A stretch of DNA of 64,000 nt from Gnetum montanum (taxonomy: Eukaryota > Streptophyta > Gnetopsida > Gnetales > Gnetaceae). Each line of letters starts with the position of its first letter. The first letter of the stretch is position 1. This document shows, in pieces, positions 23,780 to 35,749 of the stretch. The stretch is from assembly GCA_015680685.1 (NCBI GenBank), contig MNCI01027120.1, positions 164,064 through 228,063 on the forward strand, given 5' to 3'. The position numbers and the translations under genes were made by a program. Below the pieces are notes generated by a model, which made no database searches, was not told where the DNA came from, and saw only the letters and a program-made list of their open reading frames with translations.

Positions 23780-24486
23780 GATGAATGTTTAAAATGGCTT
23801 GATAAAGATGTTTGGCTAATAAAGGTAATAAAAATTCCAGCAAATATTTGAAATACCAAAAGGGGTATGGTTGAGAAAATTTGTAAATTGCAAAAGGGTT
23901 AAGTGGTTATCAAAGGGGGTATACCCGTTTACTTAAGAAAATGCACAAATTTAGGAATCAAACCTCAACCATGCTAGTTTTGGCAGCCACACCAATGCTA
24001 GAAATGAAAAAGAGGAAAGAAGGAAGGTAAGATGGAAAGTCTTACACCTTTCTTCATAGTGTTTGGGTGGCAAAGAGAGGGGATTTACTTTAGGCAAGTT
24101 TGGTTTCTTACTAAAAGAAAAATGAAAACCCTGATTTTTCCAAAGGTGTGATTTTAGTAGGCTACCAATGTTGGATTTGTTGGAAACCTTTCATAGCAAT
24201 GGGAGAAAAGTTTTGATAGTATACCAACATTGGCTTTCAAAATTCTAAATAGCTATTGTGAAACTTTTTAAGACCCAAATTTTTTGCAACCTCCACACTA
24301 GGGCTTTGATGGCAAGGAGGGATGGGTTGCAGAGTTGGTTTTGGCAACCAAAAGGGTATTAACAAAAATTGAAAGAAAATTTTTTTGAAGGTTACAAAAT
24401 TTTAAGATCATAAGGAAAACTGTCAAACTGGCAATTGGTTTGGTCATAGAATATGGGTGGAGACCCTTATTCTAGTGCCAAAAAAC
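23780..24486 (-). other. 5' leader of outer element with candidate PBS
   Basis: Non-coding DNA between gag and the right LTR. Immediately inside the LTR the minus strand reads TTTTTTGGCACTAGAATAAG (about 24466-24485). It resembles the TTTTTGGCGCTAGAAGG leaders seen just inside 5' LTRs of plant Tat-like elements, as I recall them. I have not matched it to a particular tRNA, so the PBS call is tentative. Confidence 0.4.
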
Positions 24487-25974
24487 TGCAACACCTAAAA
24501 ATATCAATTGCTAGAAAATTAAAAATTCTAATTAAATAGCTTTAACCCTAAGTCCCAAGGGCCTCTACAAGAAACATGGTTTGAGTTGCCTTGGACAATC
24601 CAACAGATCACCCAAGAACTTAAAGGAGGATCAAAAGAGGTTGAAAAAATTAAAATGCAAATATAGATCTGAAAAATAATTTCATTGAAACTAAACAAAT
24701 AAATCTAACTTGTAGACAAACAAAACTGTAAACTTTATTTTAATAGAAATAAAGAGGATTCAAGAAATGTATATAAGATGTACATGAAGTAGCAGAGGGG
24801 AAGGGTTTCACTTTGGTGGCTTTGGGTGCCACAATCAGCTTCACGATTTGAAGATTCCACAACTCCTAACGCTATTGAACCTTGCTACTCTAGATCTACA
24901 ACATTAGTAATGCAAGGGGATGAGATGTAACAGGGTTTCAAGATCACAAAAGTAAGCCACATTATAAGTCTTGATGCCCAAATGCTCAATGTTCATGCCA
25001 AAATCCACCCAATCTCAAAGGGGATAAAAGACGTCACAATGGCTACAGAGGTTCTATGCTAGGGTGGTTCAAGAAGCTTCATATTTGTAAGTGTGAAAGA
25101 GCCCTCAAATGTCAAATATGGCTAAAAATGAAAAAGTATGGAACCTTTATATGGTGTTGGGGCTTAGTTTTTATAGGGTTTAGGCCACAAATTTGGCTAC
25201 AAATTTTTGCCTAATTGCTGATAGATTTCTAATATGTACATGTGTTGTAGGTGTCCAAATCAAGCCAGGTTACTACGTATGGTGAGTTATGATACCCACA
25301 TGGCACAAAAATCATTTTATTTACTAAAAATAGTAAATAAAAATTTCTCCCACACTGGCTTCTTCTAGTCATGATAGGACTTCCAACAACAATGCTAAAG
25401 TGCAAGGTCAACACTAGAGTTGGAGTAGTGCTAAAATTCTAGGTCATGCTGGAAGAACACTAGAGGAAAGCTGCAACACTAGAGGGTAAGAGTTATACCC
25501 CCCAATGCTGAGCATGGGTGATGTTGCATCCCCCAATGCTGGATGTAAGTGGGTCATACCCTCCAATAGGTATCTCTAGTGTAGCAAATGTTATGGCCCT
25601 CAAAAAACCCATTAAAATGCCAATTATGATAATCTAAAAGGCATTTTTAACCCCCCTAAGCCCAAATATGGACATAATATAACTTTTTTCACTAGGGAGT
25701 TGCAACTTTGACTACTTATAAGGCATTTTTTATCTCCAAAAGCTAAAGTATGTGAAATTGCATCCCTTGGATTACAATCTCCACATTTGCAATGAAGTTT
25801 AGCCTCAAGTTTCATGGGATTAGGGTTACAAACATTACAAGATGCATCTTTGGTGGTGTTTCAAGTCCAAAGTCATTTTCCAACATAAATCACTAGAAGT
25901 ACTGAGACCCTATTTTAGTACATGGAATCAAGCTAATCGGATGCACTTGGGAGGACTAATGAACATAAACACCA
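24487..25974 (-). repeat. Right LTR (5' LTR) of outer gypsy element
   Basis: About 1488 bp, aligned end to end with 2116-3641. A minus-strand TATAAAAAC box lies at 25168-25175, upstream of the expected transcription start. C-rich words (CCCCCAATGCTG twice, near 25500 and 25535) give a short internal repeat. The pentamer after it is ACCAT. Confidence 0.65.
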
Positions 25975-26179
25975 ACCATCCAAAAGCCAGACTCTTATCC
26001 CCATTTTTGTAGAACACATTGGAATTATTATAGTTCTACATTTTTGTACTCTCTTACCTTGTACTTGTTATAGAAGTAATACATATCATTTGTAGTATTT
26101 TTTCATATTTTTATTATTTTTTGCAACTATATTTTGGTGTTGGCTCTATTTATTACATGTTTTCTCACTTGTTTTCATA
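25975..26179. other. Short AT-rich flank
   Basis: T-rich DNA between the outer LTR edge and the RT remnant to the right. No feature is recognised. Confidence 0.4.
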
Positions 26180-27690
26180 CATATTTTATCCCAGTAATAG
26201 GCTTTCAAAGTTCTTAAGTGATTGGTAAGATTGTTTAAGGCACCCTAGATCCTTTTGAGGTCGATGGATCCTAGGGTCAAAATATTTCTCCACTAAGATG
26301 TTCAATTCCCCAACACTAAATTTTTCAATCATTACACTCTTAAATAAATGATGTTTTTTCACATTGATCATTTACTGTTCCTCCTCCAATTTAAAACATA
26401 CCATTCTCAATTAATCCAAAGTCTCTTCCTCATTAGAGCTATACATCAAAATATCATCAAAAAAAGATAATACAACACTTACCAATTAAGTTCTTCAATA
26501 CATCATGCATCAACTTCATGAATGTAGCAAATGCATTTGTGAGCCCAAATGGCATCACCAATCACTCAAACAATCCATCCAATGTTTTGAAAGCTATCTT
26601 CCATTAATCACCAAGCCTAATCCAAATTTGATGGTAACCACTCTTCAAATTAATTTTGCTAAAAATATTTACATTGGTAAGGATATAAACCATCCTTAGA
26701 ATAGGAAACCTATACCTAACTATTATCTTATTCACTGTCATAGAATCAATGCATATCCTCTATTCATTGTTATCCTTATTTTGGCAAAAGCATTGCTAGA
26801 ACTACACAAGGTAAAATGGATTTCCTTATAAAGCCATTTACAAGTAACTCCTTTACTTACCTTTGCAATTTAGTCCTCTAATTTGATGTCATCCAATGCA
26901 CTCTCTCATTTGGAATGGTAGCATGAGGGATGAAGTCAATCTAATGTTGTACATTTCTCATTAGTGGCAATCCATCCAATTCCCCTTTGAACACCTTGAG
27001 AAATTTTCCCTTCAATCTTAGCACACATGCAGGATTTTCAACTTGTACATCATCATGATTAGAAGTAACTATTAATACAAAAACAAAACCAAAACCTATT
27101 TTATCATGTTTCTTAATGTATTTTTTCCCTCCTAGAAGGATTAAGGAAATATTAAATGAGCTTTTTTGCCTCACTTATTCTACAATCATGGGAATCAACT
27201 CATGAATTTCATCAAGTCTAGCTACACTCCATAAATTTATTACTTCATTAAACTGATCGTCATTATCAAAATTCCAAGGTCTACCAAACATTACATCAAC
27301 ACAATAAATTAAAAGCACTTCACACTTCACAACATCATGAAAACTCATAATTTTAAATTCCAAAGTGCATTATTGCCTTACCTCTTAAGAGAAATATCTA
27401 GACAACTAATGAACCTTGTAGTATCTAGGATGAGGATTAGTAATCTAGCAACTATATTAAAATAAATAAAATTTTCTTGGGCTTCCCCATTTATCAAAAC
27501 ATGAATCCATTTCCCACTAAGTAAACATCTAGCCCCAGTTCTAATAGCAATTTTCTAGTAACATGATCTTCTCTATTCACATTCCTCATGAATGCATAAG
27601 AATTAAATTCAAAAACTTCCTCAATCATTGAAGCATTACGATTAACTCTCTAAAAATATTCGCTTGATGTCTCCTCCACCTTCATGTTTT
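26180..27690 (-). pseudogene. Gypsy protease and reverse transcriptase
   Basis: Minus-strand order. A protease C-terminal flank reads YCVDVMFGRPWNFDNDDQFN (usual LLGRPW(Q/L)YD). The RT approach follows: FKGELDGLPLMRNVQHQIDF, IPHATIPN, then VKELLVNGFIRKSI. Catalytic part: VMPFGLTNAFATFMKLMHDV, LKNLIGKCCIIFFDDILMYS. The active site FFDD keeps both Asp residues near 26465. The connection region (VEKYFDPRIHRPQKDLGCLK) ends near 26180, and RNase H and integrase are missing. The GLPPLRDIQHxIDL style is that of chromovirus-like gypsy elements. Many stops are present. The outer element's edge at 25974 lies only 205 bp away and may mark the truncation. Confidence 0.82.
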
Positions 27691-28800
27691 GTACATCTTT
27701 GCCCTTGGTTGGCTTGTAAAGTTGGCATTCCCATTGCTTGTATCTTCATTCTTCACACTTGAAGCATTGAGTCTTAGATAAGTTTTCACCTTGATCCTTT
27801 CCTTATTTGTCTTGATCCTTCTTGTGTTTACCCTTCTCATTATTCTTCTTTTTCTTCTTATCATGGTTTTATCTTTATCTTTAGATTTTGACTTGGATCC
27901 CTTTTCTCATTTAAATTCCTTATCCCTTTGCTTGGATGTTTGTTTGCTCCTTCTCTTAAATCTACTTAGTTTCTTTTCCACCTTGAGTACCAAATCATAA
28001 GCATCATTAAGATTTTGTAGCTTATAAAATGAAAGCTTCTACTAAAACATCATTTTGAGACATCATAGAAAGATTGAATCCTATTCATAACTTTGATATC
28101 CTTGTTACCTTGCCTTAGAAATTTAAACTTCAATGTTGTCTCTTATCTTTGTCAAGACTATTCAATTTGCATACTATATTTCATTAAATTCTAATCTCTA
28201 ATCAAATATCCATTTTATCCTTCATAATCCTAGGACTCCTTTTACTACTAATTATAAGTTATTTCTTCTTATCTAGATTCAACAATTGGTACCCCTAAGT
28301 GATTTGGTACCACTTCCAACTCAAAGTACTTATCAAATGCCTTCATTCAACTTGAAAAATCATTGGTGCTATCTACATCATTGAAAGTCTTTAACTCAAC
28401 ATACGAAAGTATTGTAACATTTTTGAATGCTCTAGAAAATTTTTCTTTGTCTTCCTCATCAAGCTTACCATGAAAAGAAGTAATGGCCATTGATGGAGCT
28501 CATGGAATTTTAAAATGAGAAAATAGATTTCCTTCCATTATAATCCTGGGTTAATGGATTCTAGTGCTCCCATAGCTAGATTGTCCTTCCTCATCATTCC
28601 ATCCACTTGGATGAGAAACTTCTTCCCCATTCAAGCATGAATGCTCATCATCTCTACATGTCTAGATATGGCTAGGACCTACATTCCTATCCACCTTTGC
28701 ACTAATTTCATCCAATCGAGCAACTATCTGCTGGAAGGAAGACTTAATTCTCTCCATGTCTTTATTCAAGGCTTGTCCCTATTTCTTCTCAAACATCATC
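27691..28800 (-). pseudogene. Gypsy Gag with degenerate zinc knuckle
   Basis: It starts at about 28800 on the minus strand (MMFEKK) with NKDMERIKSSFQQIVARLDE, a likely coiled coil. Later comes YVELKTFNDVDSTNDFSS, then MKAFDKYFELEVVPNHLG, a capsid segment strikingly like VEVKSFNGMEGTESFLSWLK in the gag-only element at 38-42 kb. A lysine-rich linker follows (27790-27990). The knuckle at 27725-27766 reads CFKCEE-RYKQWEC: the spacing C-X2-C-X4-Y-X4-C is kept, with His changed to Tyr and one stop inside. The resemblance to the 40822-41790 Gag suggests one element family. Confidence 0.75.
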
Positions 28801-28846
28801 TAAATTTGAAAAAATCTATAACCAAAATTCCCAAGCAACAGCCTAA

Positions 28847-28859
28847 GCTTTGATATGAA
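28847..28859 (-). other. Primer-binding site (Met-tRNA type)
   Basis: The minus strand reads TTCATATCAAAGC, 10 of 13 matches to TTGGTATCAGAGC, the site complementary to the initiator Met tRNA 3' end. It sits directly between gag and the LTR at 28860-29528. Confidence 0.6.
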
Positions 28860-29528
28860 TAACTATTGGAGTAGGTTCACTCTAATAGAAAATAATCTTC
28901 AATCCTACTAAATTGAGATATTATGAAAGATAGATTAGTATGATAAAAATAAGAAAACTAGATATCTTTAATTATTAAAAAGAAGATTACTACAAGGTTT
29001 CATAACCCACAAAACATCCAAAACACTCACAAATCTTAAACAATGTTGCATAGCATAAGGCTTTAGAACCATATAATGGTTGTTCTCAATGCAAGATACA
29101 ACCAATAGAGAATATCTCTCATAACTTAGGACTAATATCTCAACATCCAAGTAAGACACATGAGACATACAGGTCACATAATTAACCTTTATATGTAATC
29201 CAATATGCACTCATGCAATGCTCTCATGATAATGCTTACACAAGCTCATCAACTCTCATCATGAGCTTTCATCTCTTATCATGACATCTCATGAAGAAAC
29301 AACATTAATATTTATTAATAAAGAGAAGAAAGGAAATCTAAAAACCTTTTCCTAACTCAAGTTGAGGATCTTTGGATGTTCCCATATTTTTTCATCTTCT
29401 CTTAGTTCTTTTCCAATTTGGAATTATAATTTTAGATGTTTTCCTACTCATATGGGTTATCTCTAGTCTTTCTAGGTCATCTCACTATCATCCCCAACTA
29501 GAAAGTGGGATGTCTCACTTTTGTAACA
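28860..29528 (-). repeat. 5' LTR of the 26-29 kb gypsy element
   Basis: About 669 bp adjoining the PBS. On the minus strand it would start TGTTACAAAAGTGAGACATC at 29528. The GAGACATCCCAC motif is shared with the LTR family of the gag-only element. No matching 3' LTR is present in the window, so the outer boundary is uncertain. Confidence 0.5.
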
Positions 29529-30272
29529 ATTGAAAATGTTGGTGGTTGGAATCATTAAGGGTTCAATAGATGCACAACCTTACCCTGATCTCGTATGAGG
29601 GTCTACTAGAAGCAGAGATAGGATACCCTAAATGGTCTTGTCGATTAGCCAGGGACTTTGCTAGTTGGAACTAAGGTGGTGGATGCAACTGGGGGTGGCA
29701 TGGTTAGCCAAGATGCAAACACGATTGGTGCTAAGTGTTTAAGTAGTGTTCATGATGGTGTAGAGCATAGTCACAAGGCATGAGACGGTGAGCACAGTCA
29801 AGGGTTTCAGTGAAAATGAGGGTGTCGACATGCAAAGATTGTCACCTGAGCATAGTTGTAATGTGATTGCGTGTTGAAAACGCAAAAAATGCAAAAAAAT
29901 GTGAGAAATGCAAGAGAGAGAAATAGAACACTACCCCAAATGGGGTTGAGCATAGTTAACTCCAAGAGGGATTTAGAAGGTATGTAGTGTATAATAAGTA
30001 CAGTGGAGAGTGTAGTCACAATCTCAATGGTGTCAGAGTGTGAAGTCTAGCACTCACCATGGTGTCTATGCTTACCGAGTTGGCCACCGTGGTGTACCAT
30101 GGGTGGTGGTGTTTTGCAGGGCTAAAATGGAGTTGCAGTGGACCATGGTGTGCAACTCCACCTCTCTCTGGTCACTAGTGTGCCTTTGGGTGTTATTCAC
30201 CCAAGGACCCAAATGCTAAGAATGCCAAATGCTTCAAAAATGCCAACCCCCAAAACATTGGGGGTGCAAGGG

Positions 30273-30280
30273 TATTTATA
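30273..30280 (-). promoter_or_regulatory. TATA box in LTR-like block
   Basis: TATAAATA on the minus strand in a GC-richer setting (CTAGCCC before, CCCTTGC after), the classic plant LTR promoter form. Confidence 0.5.
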
Positions 30281-30744
30281 GGGCTAGGGTTAGCCTAAAG
30301 TGCAAGGAGAGTGCCATGTGGCAGTGGGGTAGTTAGGACTATGCTATACCCCAACTACGCTCTCCACTAAAGAAAATGATGTTGTGTTGTGTCATGTGCT
30401 AACGAACTCTGTGAGGCTGTGAAACTATGACTATACTACCCAACTACACGTGAAAGTGTTGAGAAGATGGAAATGTACCTAAAAAATGCCAAAAATGCAA
30501 CTTTTAAAGACTACACTCCAAGCCTACATTGTCCACTGTTGGAAGTGGTGTCAAGTGTAGTTACAATTTCAAGAAGAAAAAGGGGCACAAAAAGCTACAT
30601 GTTACTTTCCGAAGATGTGTTGGAGCTGAGTTGAATGCCAATGCTACATTGTGGAGGCCTTTAGAGGCTATTCTAGCAAACTACACTCTACATTGGAGGA
30701 AAGAATAGTCCTTAACTTAGAAAAAATTTGGCAAAATGTGGCTA

Positions 30745-31320
30745 AGTGCTGACTACACTCTTGACTAGGGGTGAGTGTAGTCCCAACATTTAGAAAAATC
30801 TTGAAAAATCATGGCTTCCAGTTAACTACACTCGACTACACTCTTAGGTAGTAGAGAGTGTAGTCTCAACAAATAGAAAAATCTACAAAAAAATAGGCCT
30901 TGATTCTATCTATGCTTAACTGCACTCTTGGGTAGTGGAGAGCATAGTCCCAACAATTAAAAAAAATTTCAAAACTACACTTCCATGCTAACTACACTGA
31001 CTATACTCTCAAGAAGTGGAGAGCATAGTCCCAACACTTAGAAAAATTTTACAAAAACTAAGCTTCCAAGCCATATACGCTTGACTACGCTCTCAGGCAG
31101 TGAAGAGCATAGTCTTGATAGTTAGAAGAATAGTTTCCAAGCTATCTATGCTTGACTACACTCCCAAGAATGAAGAGCATAGTCCCAGCACTTAGAAAAA
31201 TTTTGCAAAATTGGTATTTTCATGCTGACTATGCTCTCAAGGAGTAGAGAGTGTAGTCTCAGCACTTAGAAAAATCTACAGCTGTTGTCTTGACACTTAG
31301 AAAAATTTGCAAAAGGTGTC
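30745..31320. repeat. Tandem hairpin array, 75-90 bp unit, ~7 copies
   Basis: Each unit contains GACTACACTCT, a 10-18 base loop, AGAGTGTAGTC (or AGAGCATAGTC), then CCCAACACTTAGAAAAAT. Units occur near 30754, 30827, 30918, 30990, 31079, 31150 and 31226. The two arms of each unit are inverted repeats of about 10 bp, so every unit could fold into a stem-loop, and substitutions in one arm (CACTCT to CGCTCT or TGCTCT) often have a matching change in the other. Stray copies of the motif extend leftward to about 29760. Confidence 0.8.
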
Positions 31321-31560
31321 ATCATTCTAACACTTAGCCAAATTTGCAGTTGAGAAGTAGTAGCTAAAATTTTGTGGTGTTTCAACTTTGGTGTGAGATG
31401 GCTCAACTAAGATGTTTTCCAACCTCCAGGATGTCTCATTTGAGGATTACGACATCTCAACTTAATCTAAGACATCTTACTTGAGACTTTAGTAACATAA
31501 TTGAGACATTTCTTGCAAGGTCTCTACACTTAGCCTAGACATATCTCTAATCTTTAAGAT

Positions 31561-32739
31561 GCCTATCCAACCTTTTGAAACCTACAAAAACCACATATAA
31601 GATAAAGGAAAGGGGATAAAAATATATGTCCCTATAGAAATCCTAAAACTAATGTGCAAGCTATATAAAAAGTCATAGGTCATACAAGGTCTAAGGTTTG
31701 AATTCAACCATAGATATCTACAAGGTAAAATTCTTTACTATCATTCTAAAGAAAATAAAATATTCTAACTAAGCATTAAAAATAATATAAAAGCATGAGT
31801 CAACATTCTAAACATAGAACAATCAAATCATATTACATGCTTGATGTAGAACCCCATGTACCAATAATACATCTAGTACCTAATACTTGATTACTCAAAA
31901 TGTCAACAAAGGTTAGTACACATATGCTTAAGATAAAATAATTAAAATATAAAAAAATTATAAAATTATTCATAGATCATATAGCTCAAACATCTAATAA
32001 AATCCAATTATAATAAAAACATCAACCAAACACATGGTACAAAGGTAAAATGCATAGACTTGTTAGGCAGCACATTAAAGGCTCAAGGCATAAAACATAG
32101 TAACTAAGAGAGATAGATCATTAAACCAAGGTGTTACCCAGCTATGTATGAAATATAGTCACTTGAAATCATAGAAAAGCTTCAGATATAAAAAATAATC
32201 CTTAAATAAATTAATAAGTTATCAATAAAAATAACATGCACTTTGATAGTACTTAGAGGCAAATATAGTTATATAGAACAATATTAGTATAACTTATCTT
32301 AGTATAACTTATATATAAAAGTGCTACTAAATAATTATAGCTTATGTAACAAAAGAATTATGTAAATATTCATTATCAATTATAAGATCAAAGTTTATCA
32401 ATATCAATCCTAAGATTAGATATGAAAGGAGGAGGGTTAGTGTTAAGTTAGTAGCTAATTATAAAATCTCATCGTATCTCATGGATGAGTTCTTTTTAAA
32501 ATTTTCTTAGATGCTAGGTCCTTTCCTAGATGTTATGCAAAGTAATCATAGAGTAGAGTTGCTATGGAAAATGATTAAGGGCTTACTAGGACATCCTTAA
32601 AAATAATGCACAACATTATTATCTAGATGTTATAAAAACTAGATAAGGATTTTTATATCAGAAATGGATGTGGGTAAAGAAGCATGTCCAACAACAAAAA
32701 ATTTTAAATAAAAAACTAAAATATTGATACTTTGAATAA
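31561..32739. other. AT-rich interval without recognisable gene
   Basis: Very AT-rich with stops in every frame and no long ORF. I see neither an LTR boundary nor a domain here. Confidence 0.4.
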
Positions 32740-35465
32740 AAATACCTTTGAAATTACCGACACCATGAAAAGAAAAAGAATAAGCATTTCCTACCTCCAA
32801 GAAAGAAGATGGAGATGGGAAAATGCTAAAGATTTAGGCTAGGGTTACAAACTCTTCTACTCAAGAAAAGAAAATCCCCAAAATGAAATAGGCATCATCA
32901 TTGATCAAAATGTTAAAGATAAATTGATACAAGTATATCATCATACCAATTGAATTATGGGCACAAACTTGTTCTTGGAAATTAAATCAACAACATTATT
33001 AGTGTATATTCTTCATAAATTGACCTAGAAAATTATATGAATCATGTTCTTCAAGATATTTCTTTGCATGAAAGCATATTTATTATAGGGGATTTTAATA
33101 ATCATGTTAGATCTATGAAAATGGGATATGCTAAGATTCATGGACATGAATTTAGAGAGTGCAATGATATGGGAGATTCATTACTATAATTTGCAAGTAC
33201 TCATTTCAAGAGGATAATACAATATTCAATTACATATAAGAGTGATATGAATAAAACATAAATTAATTATTTCTTATTATGCAAAAGAAACTCCAATGTC
33301 TTACCTAGAGAGTGCCTTATAACTCAACATCAACTAATGGTCATGAACATAGTTATATAAAGCTTCAAAGATAGCACAAGTAAGGTGACTAAATGCATAA
33401 AACATAAGAATTTAAAGATAACACCACCTTATTCAAAGAAAAATTACTTCACAAAGGCACTTGGAAATGAGATTGCTCTCAAATTTTGATTTAGGATCAA
33501 ATGGAAAGTTGAATTTAGAAAATTGGAAAGAATATTTTGGATGAAATAAAAGGTAAAAAATACATCCCAAAGAAGATATAGTGGTGCATTTATGAAGTTC
33601 AACATACTATGCAAAATATGAAAAAATGCTTTAAGAAATTACAACAAAGTGGTAGCTAAGGAAATAGGCTAATATACAAAATGACAAAGAAGGAGGTAAT
33701 CGTAGTAGTAGTCAAAGCCAAATATAAAACTTTCGGTAGCTTTTATAAAAAATTAGGAATAAAGGAAGGAGAAAAGTATATTTATAAATTAGCAAAAATC
33801 AAATATAAGAAACATAAGGCCATTGATCATTTCAAATCTTCAAGAAAGTAGATAAAAGAATTTCTATAAAAGATAATGAAATTTTGGATCGATGGGAAAG
33901 TTATTTTTAAAAATTATTATATGAAGAATTTCTAAGAGAAGACACCTAAGAAGAAGAACCAAATTTTAGTTTAGTTAATATACTTTCCTTCTCTAAGATG
34001 AAGACAAAATTATTAAAGATGAAAAATCAAAAAACTATTGGACCAAATAACATTCCTATAGAAGCTTGAAAAGCATTAGGAGATACAAAACTTTCTTAGT
34101 TGACACAACTATTTAACAAAATTTTGAAATATGAAGAAACTTCTAACAATTAGAAAAAAAAACTTTGTTATTCCCAACTACAAAAATACAGGATATGTAC
34201 AAAATTATGCAAACTACAGAGGGATCAAGCTAATGTGACATACTATCAAACTTTGAAAAAAAATTCATAGAGTAGTGTCTCAAACTTGAATCAACAATAT
34301 TAGAAAATTAATTAAGATTTATGCCAAAGATATATACTATAAATGTTATTTTCTTGATACAACAATTGATAGAGAAATTTAGAAAACATAGAGAAAAATC
34401 TACATATGATCTTCATTGACTTAGAAAAGACATATGATAGAGTACCTAGAGATATTATTTGGTGGGCCTTATATAGGAAAAACATCCTTGATAAATATAT
34501 TAAAGTGATTCAACATATGTATAAAGGAGCTAATATTAAAATTCTAATAGCTTATGGGATAATATCTAATTTTTCAATCATAGTAGGTCTACATTAAGGA
34601 TTTGTACTTATCTCATACTTATTTGACATTATTATGGATGAATTAACAAATGATATACAAGATGAAATCTCTTGGTGTATGTTATTTATAGATGATATTG
34701 TATTAATGAATACAACTTGAGAAAATAGTGCTTCTAAAATAGAAAAGTAGAGGCTGCTCTAGAATAAAAAGGCTTAAAATTAGCAAAATTAAGAAAGAAT
34801 ATATGGAATTACATTGTAATAAATCCATACATAGTAATGAAATAAAAGTGATAATTCACTACAAATAGTTCCGCTACTTAAGATCAATCCTCTAATCAAA
34901 TGGTAAAATTGATAAAGATATAAGAAATAGAATTGAGACAAGATGGTCAAAATGGAGACAAGCTAGTGGTATTCTATGTAATAAAAGAATACCAATAAAA
35001 ATGAAGGAGAAATTTTACAAGATATCAATCAAGCCTACTATCTTATATGGTGCTAAATGTTGGGCAATACATAAGAGGCATAAACAAAAAATCAGTGTTA
35101 TAGAAATGAAAATGCTTTGATGGATGTTAAACATTACCAAAAGAGATAAATTACATAATATAGATATTAGAGAAATATTTGGAGTGGCTCTATTTTAGAT
35201 AAGCTATAAGAATGAAAACTTAGATAGTTTGAACATGTGCAAAGAAGGTTAGACAATGAGCCTTTAAATAAAGGTTGCTACATAATTATTCTAGGAAAGT
35301 CACTGAAAGGAAGACCAAAGAAGATGGGAAAAAATAATTGAAGATGATTTGAAAAAATTACAAATAAACAAAGATCTAGCTCTTCATAGAGATGTGAATG
35401 ACAAAGAATAACTCATGTAGTTGACCCCATTTTGTTGGGATGAGACTAGAATAATGATGATAATG
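32740..35465 (+). mobile_element. RTE-type LINE, decayed, nearly full coding length
   Basis: Endonuclease segments in order: ITDTMKRKRISISYLQERRW (catalytic Glu region), GYKLFYSRKENPQNEIGIII, GDFNNHVRSMKMGYAKIHGH, then INYFLLCKRNSNVLPRECLI and TQHQLM (catalytic His region). Reverse transcriptase: KNQKTIGPNNIPIEA, IFIDLEKTYDRVPRDIIWWA (34406-34597 open), VGLH-GFVL, then MLFIDDIVLMNTT with the FxDD motif as FIDD. C-terminal part: LRWMLN-like, then FEHVQRRLDNEPLNKG and THVVDPILLG near 35410. The 3' end GTTGACCCCATTTTGTTGGG followed by ATAATGATGATAATG is the usual simple-repeat end of plant RTE LINEs. Many stops are present, so it is dead. Confidence 0.88.
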
Positions 35466-35749
35466 TATGAGGTAAAGAGTTTGAAACCAAACAACCAGAC
35501 AATGAGATCATCCACAAGGGTGAAATAAAATAATATTTGAAATAATAATTAAAATAAAACAATTAGAAATCCCATAACAAAATAATCAAGATCACATCAT
35601 ATAGCAAGTCATAGTTGAATACTCTATACGTTTAATATATATATATATATAGCTCATAAGAAAAATAATCATAGCTATACAAAATCTACGTTGCATCAAC
35701 TACAAAATTTTATGAACATATAAAATTGAAAGTAAATGTTAAAAAAAAA
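35466..35749. repeat. AT-rich spacer with (TA)n
   Basis: Holds a short (TA)n tract at about 35636-35651 and otherwise featureless AT-rich DNA between two LINE remnants. Confidence 0.5.

Larger units (their letters stand above)
2116..25974 (-). mobile_element. Outer Tat-like Ty3/gypsy element with nested insertions (proposed)
   Basis: LTR-like blocks 2116-3641 and 24487-25974 align from end to end in the same orientation. Both begin on the minus strand with TGGTGTTT, both carry a TATAAAA-type box, and both end near GATATTTTTxxxTxxCA. The flanking pentamers are ACTAT (2111-2115) and ACCAT (25975-25979), a 4/5 match. Minus-strand gag (22376-23779) lies next to the right LTR and minus-strand pol (4740-8230) lies towards the left LTR, the order expected of one element. 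The 14 kb between gag and pol would be later insertions. LTR divergence is high, so the element is old. The alternative is two separate elements of one family. Confidence 0.5.
29529..31560 (-). repeat. LTR-like block with TATA box and repeat-rich U3
   Basis: Minus-strand CCCTATAAATACCC at 30270-30283 is a strong TATA box. Upstream of it on the minus strand (to the right) lies a hairpin tandem array, and at 31380-31560 repeated GATGTCTCATTT / GACATCTCA words recall the GAGACATC LTR family. No coding domain was found. It may be a second LTR inserted in, or extending, the LTR at 28860-29528. Edges are not resolved. Confidence 0.45.
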
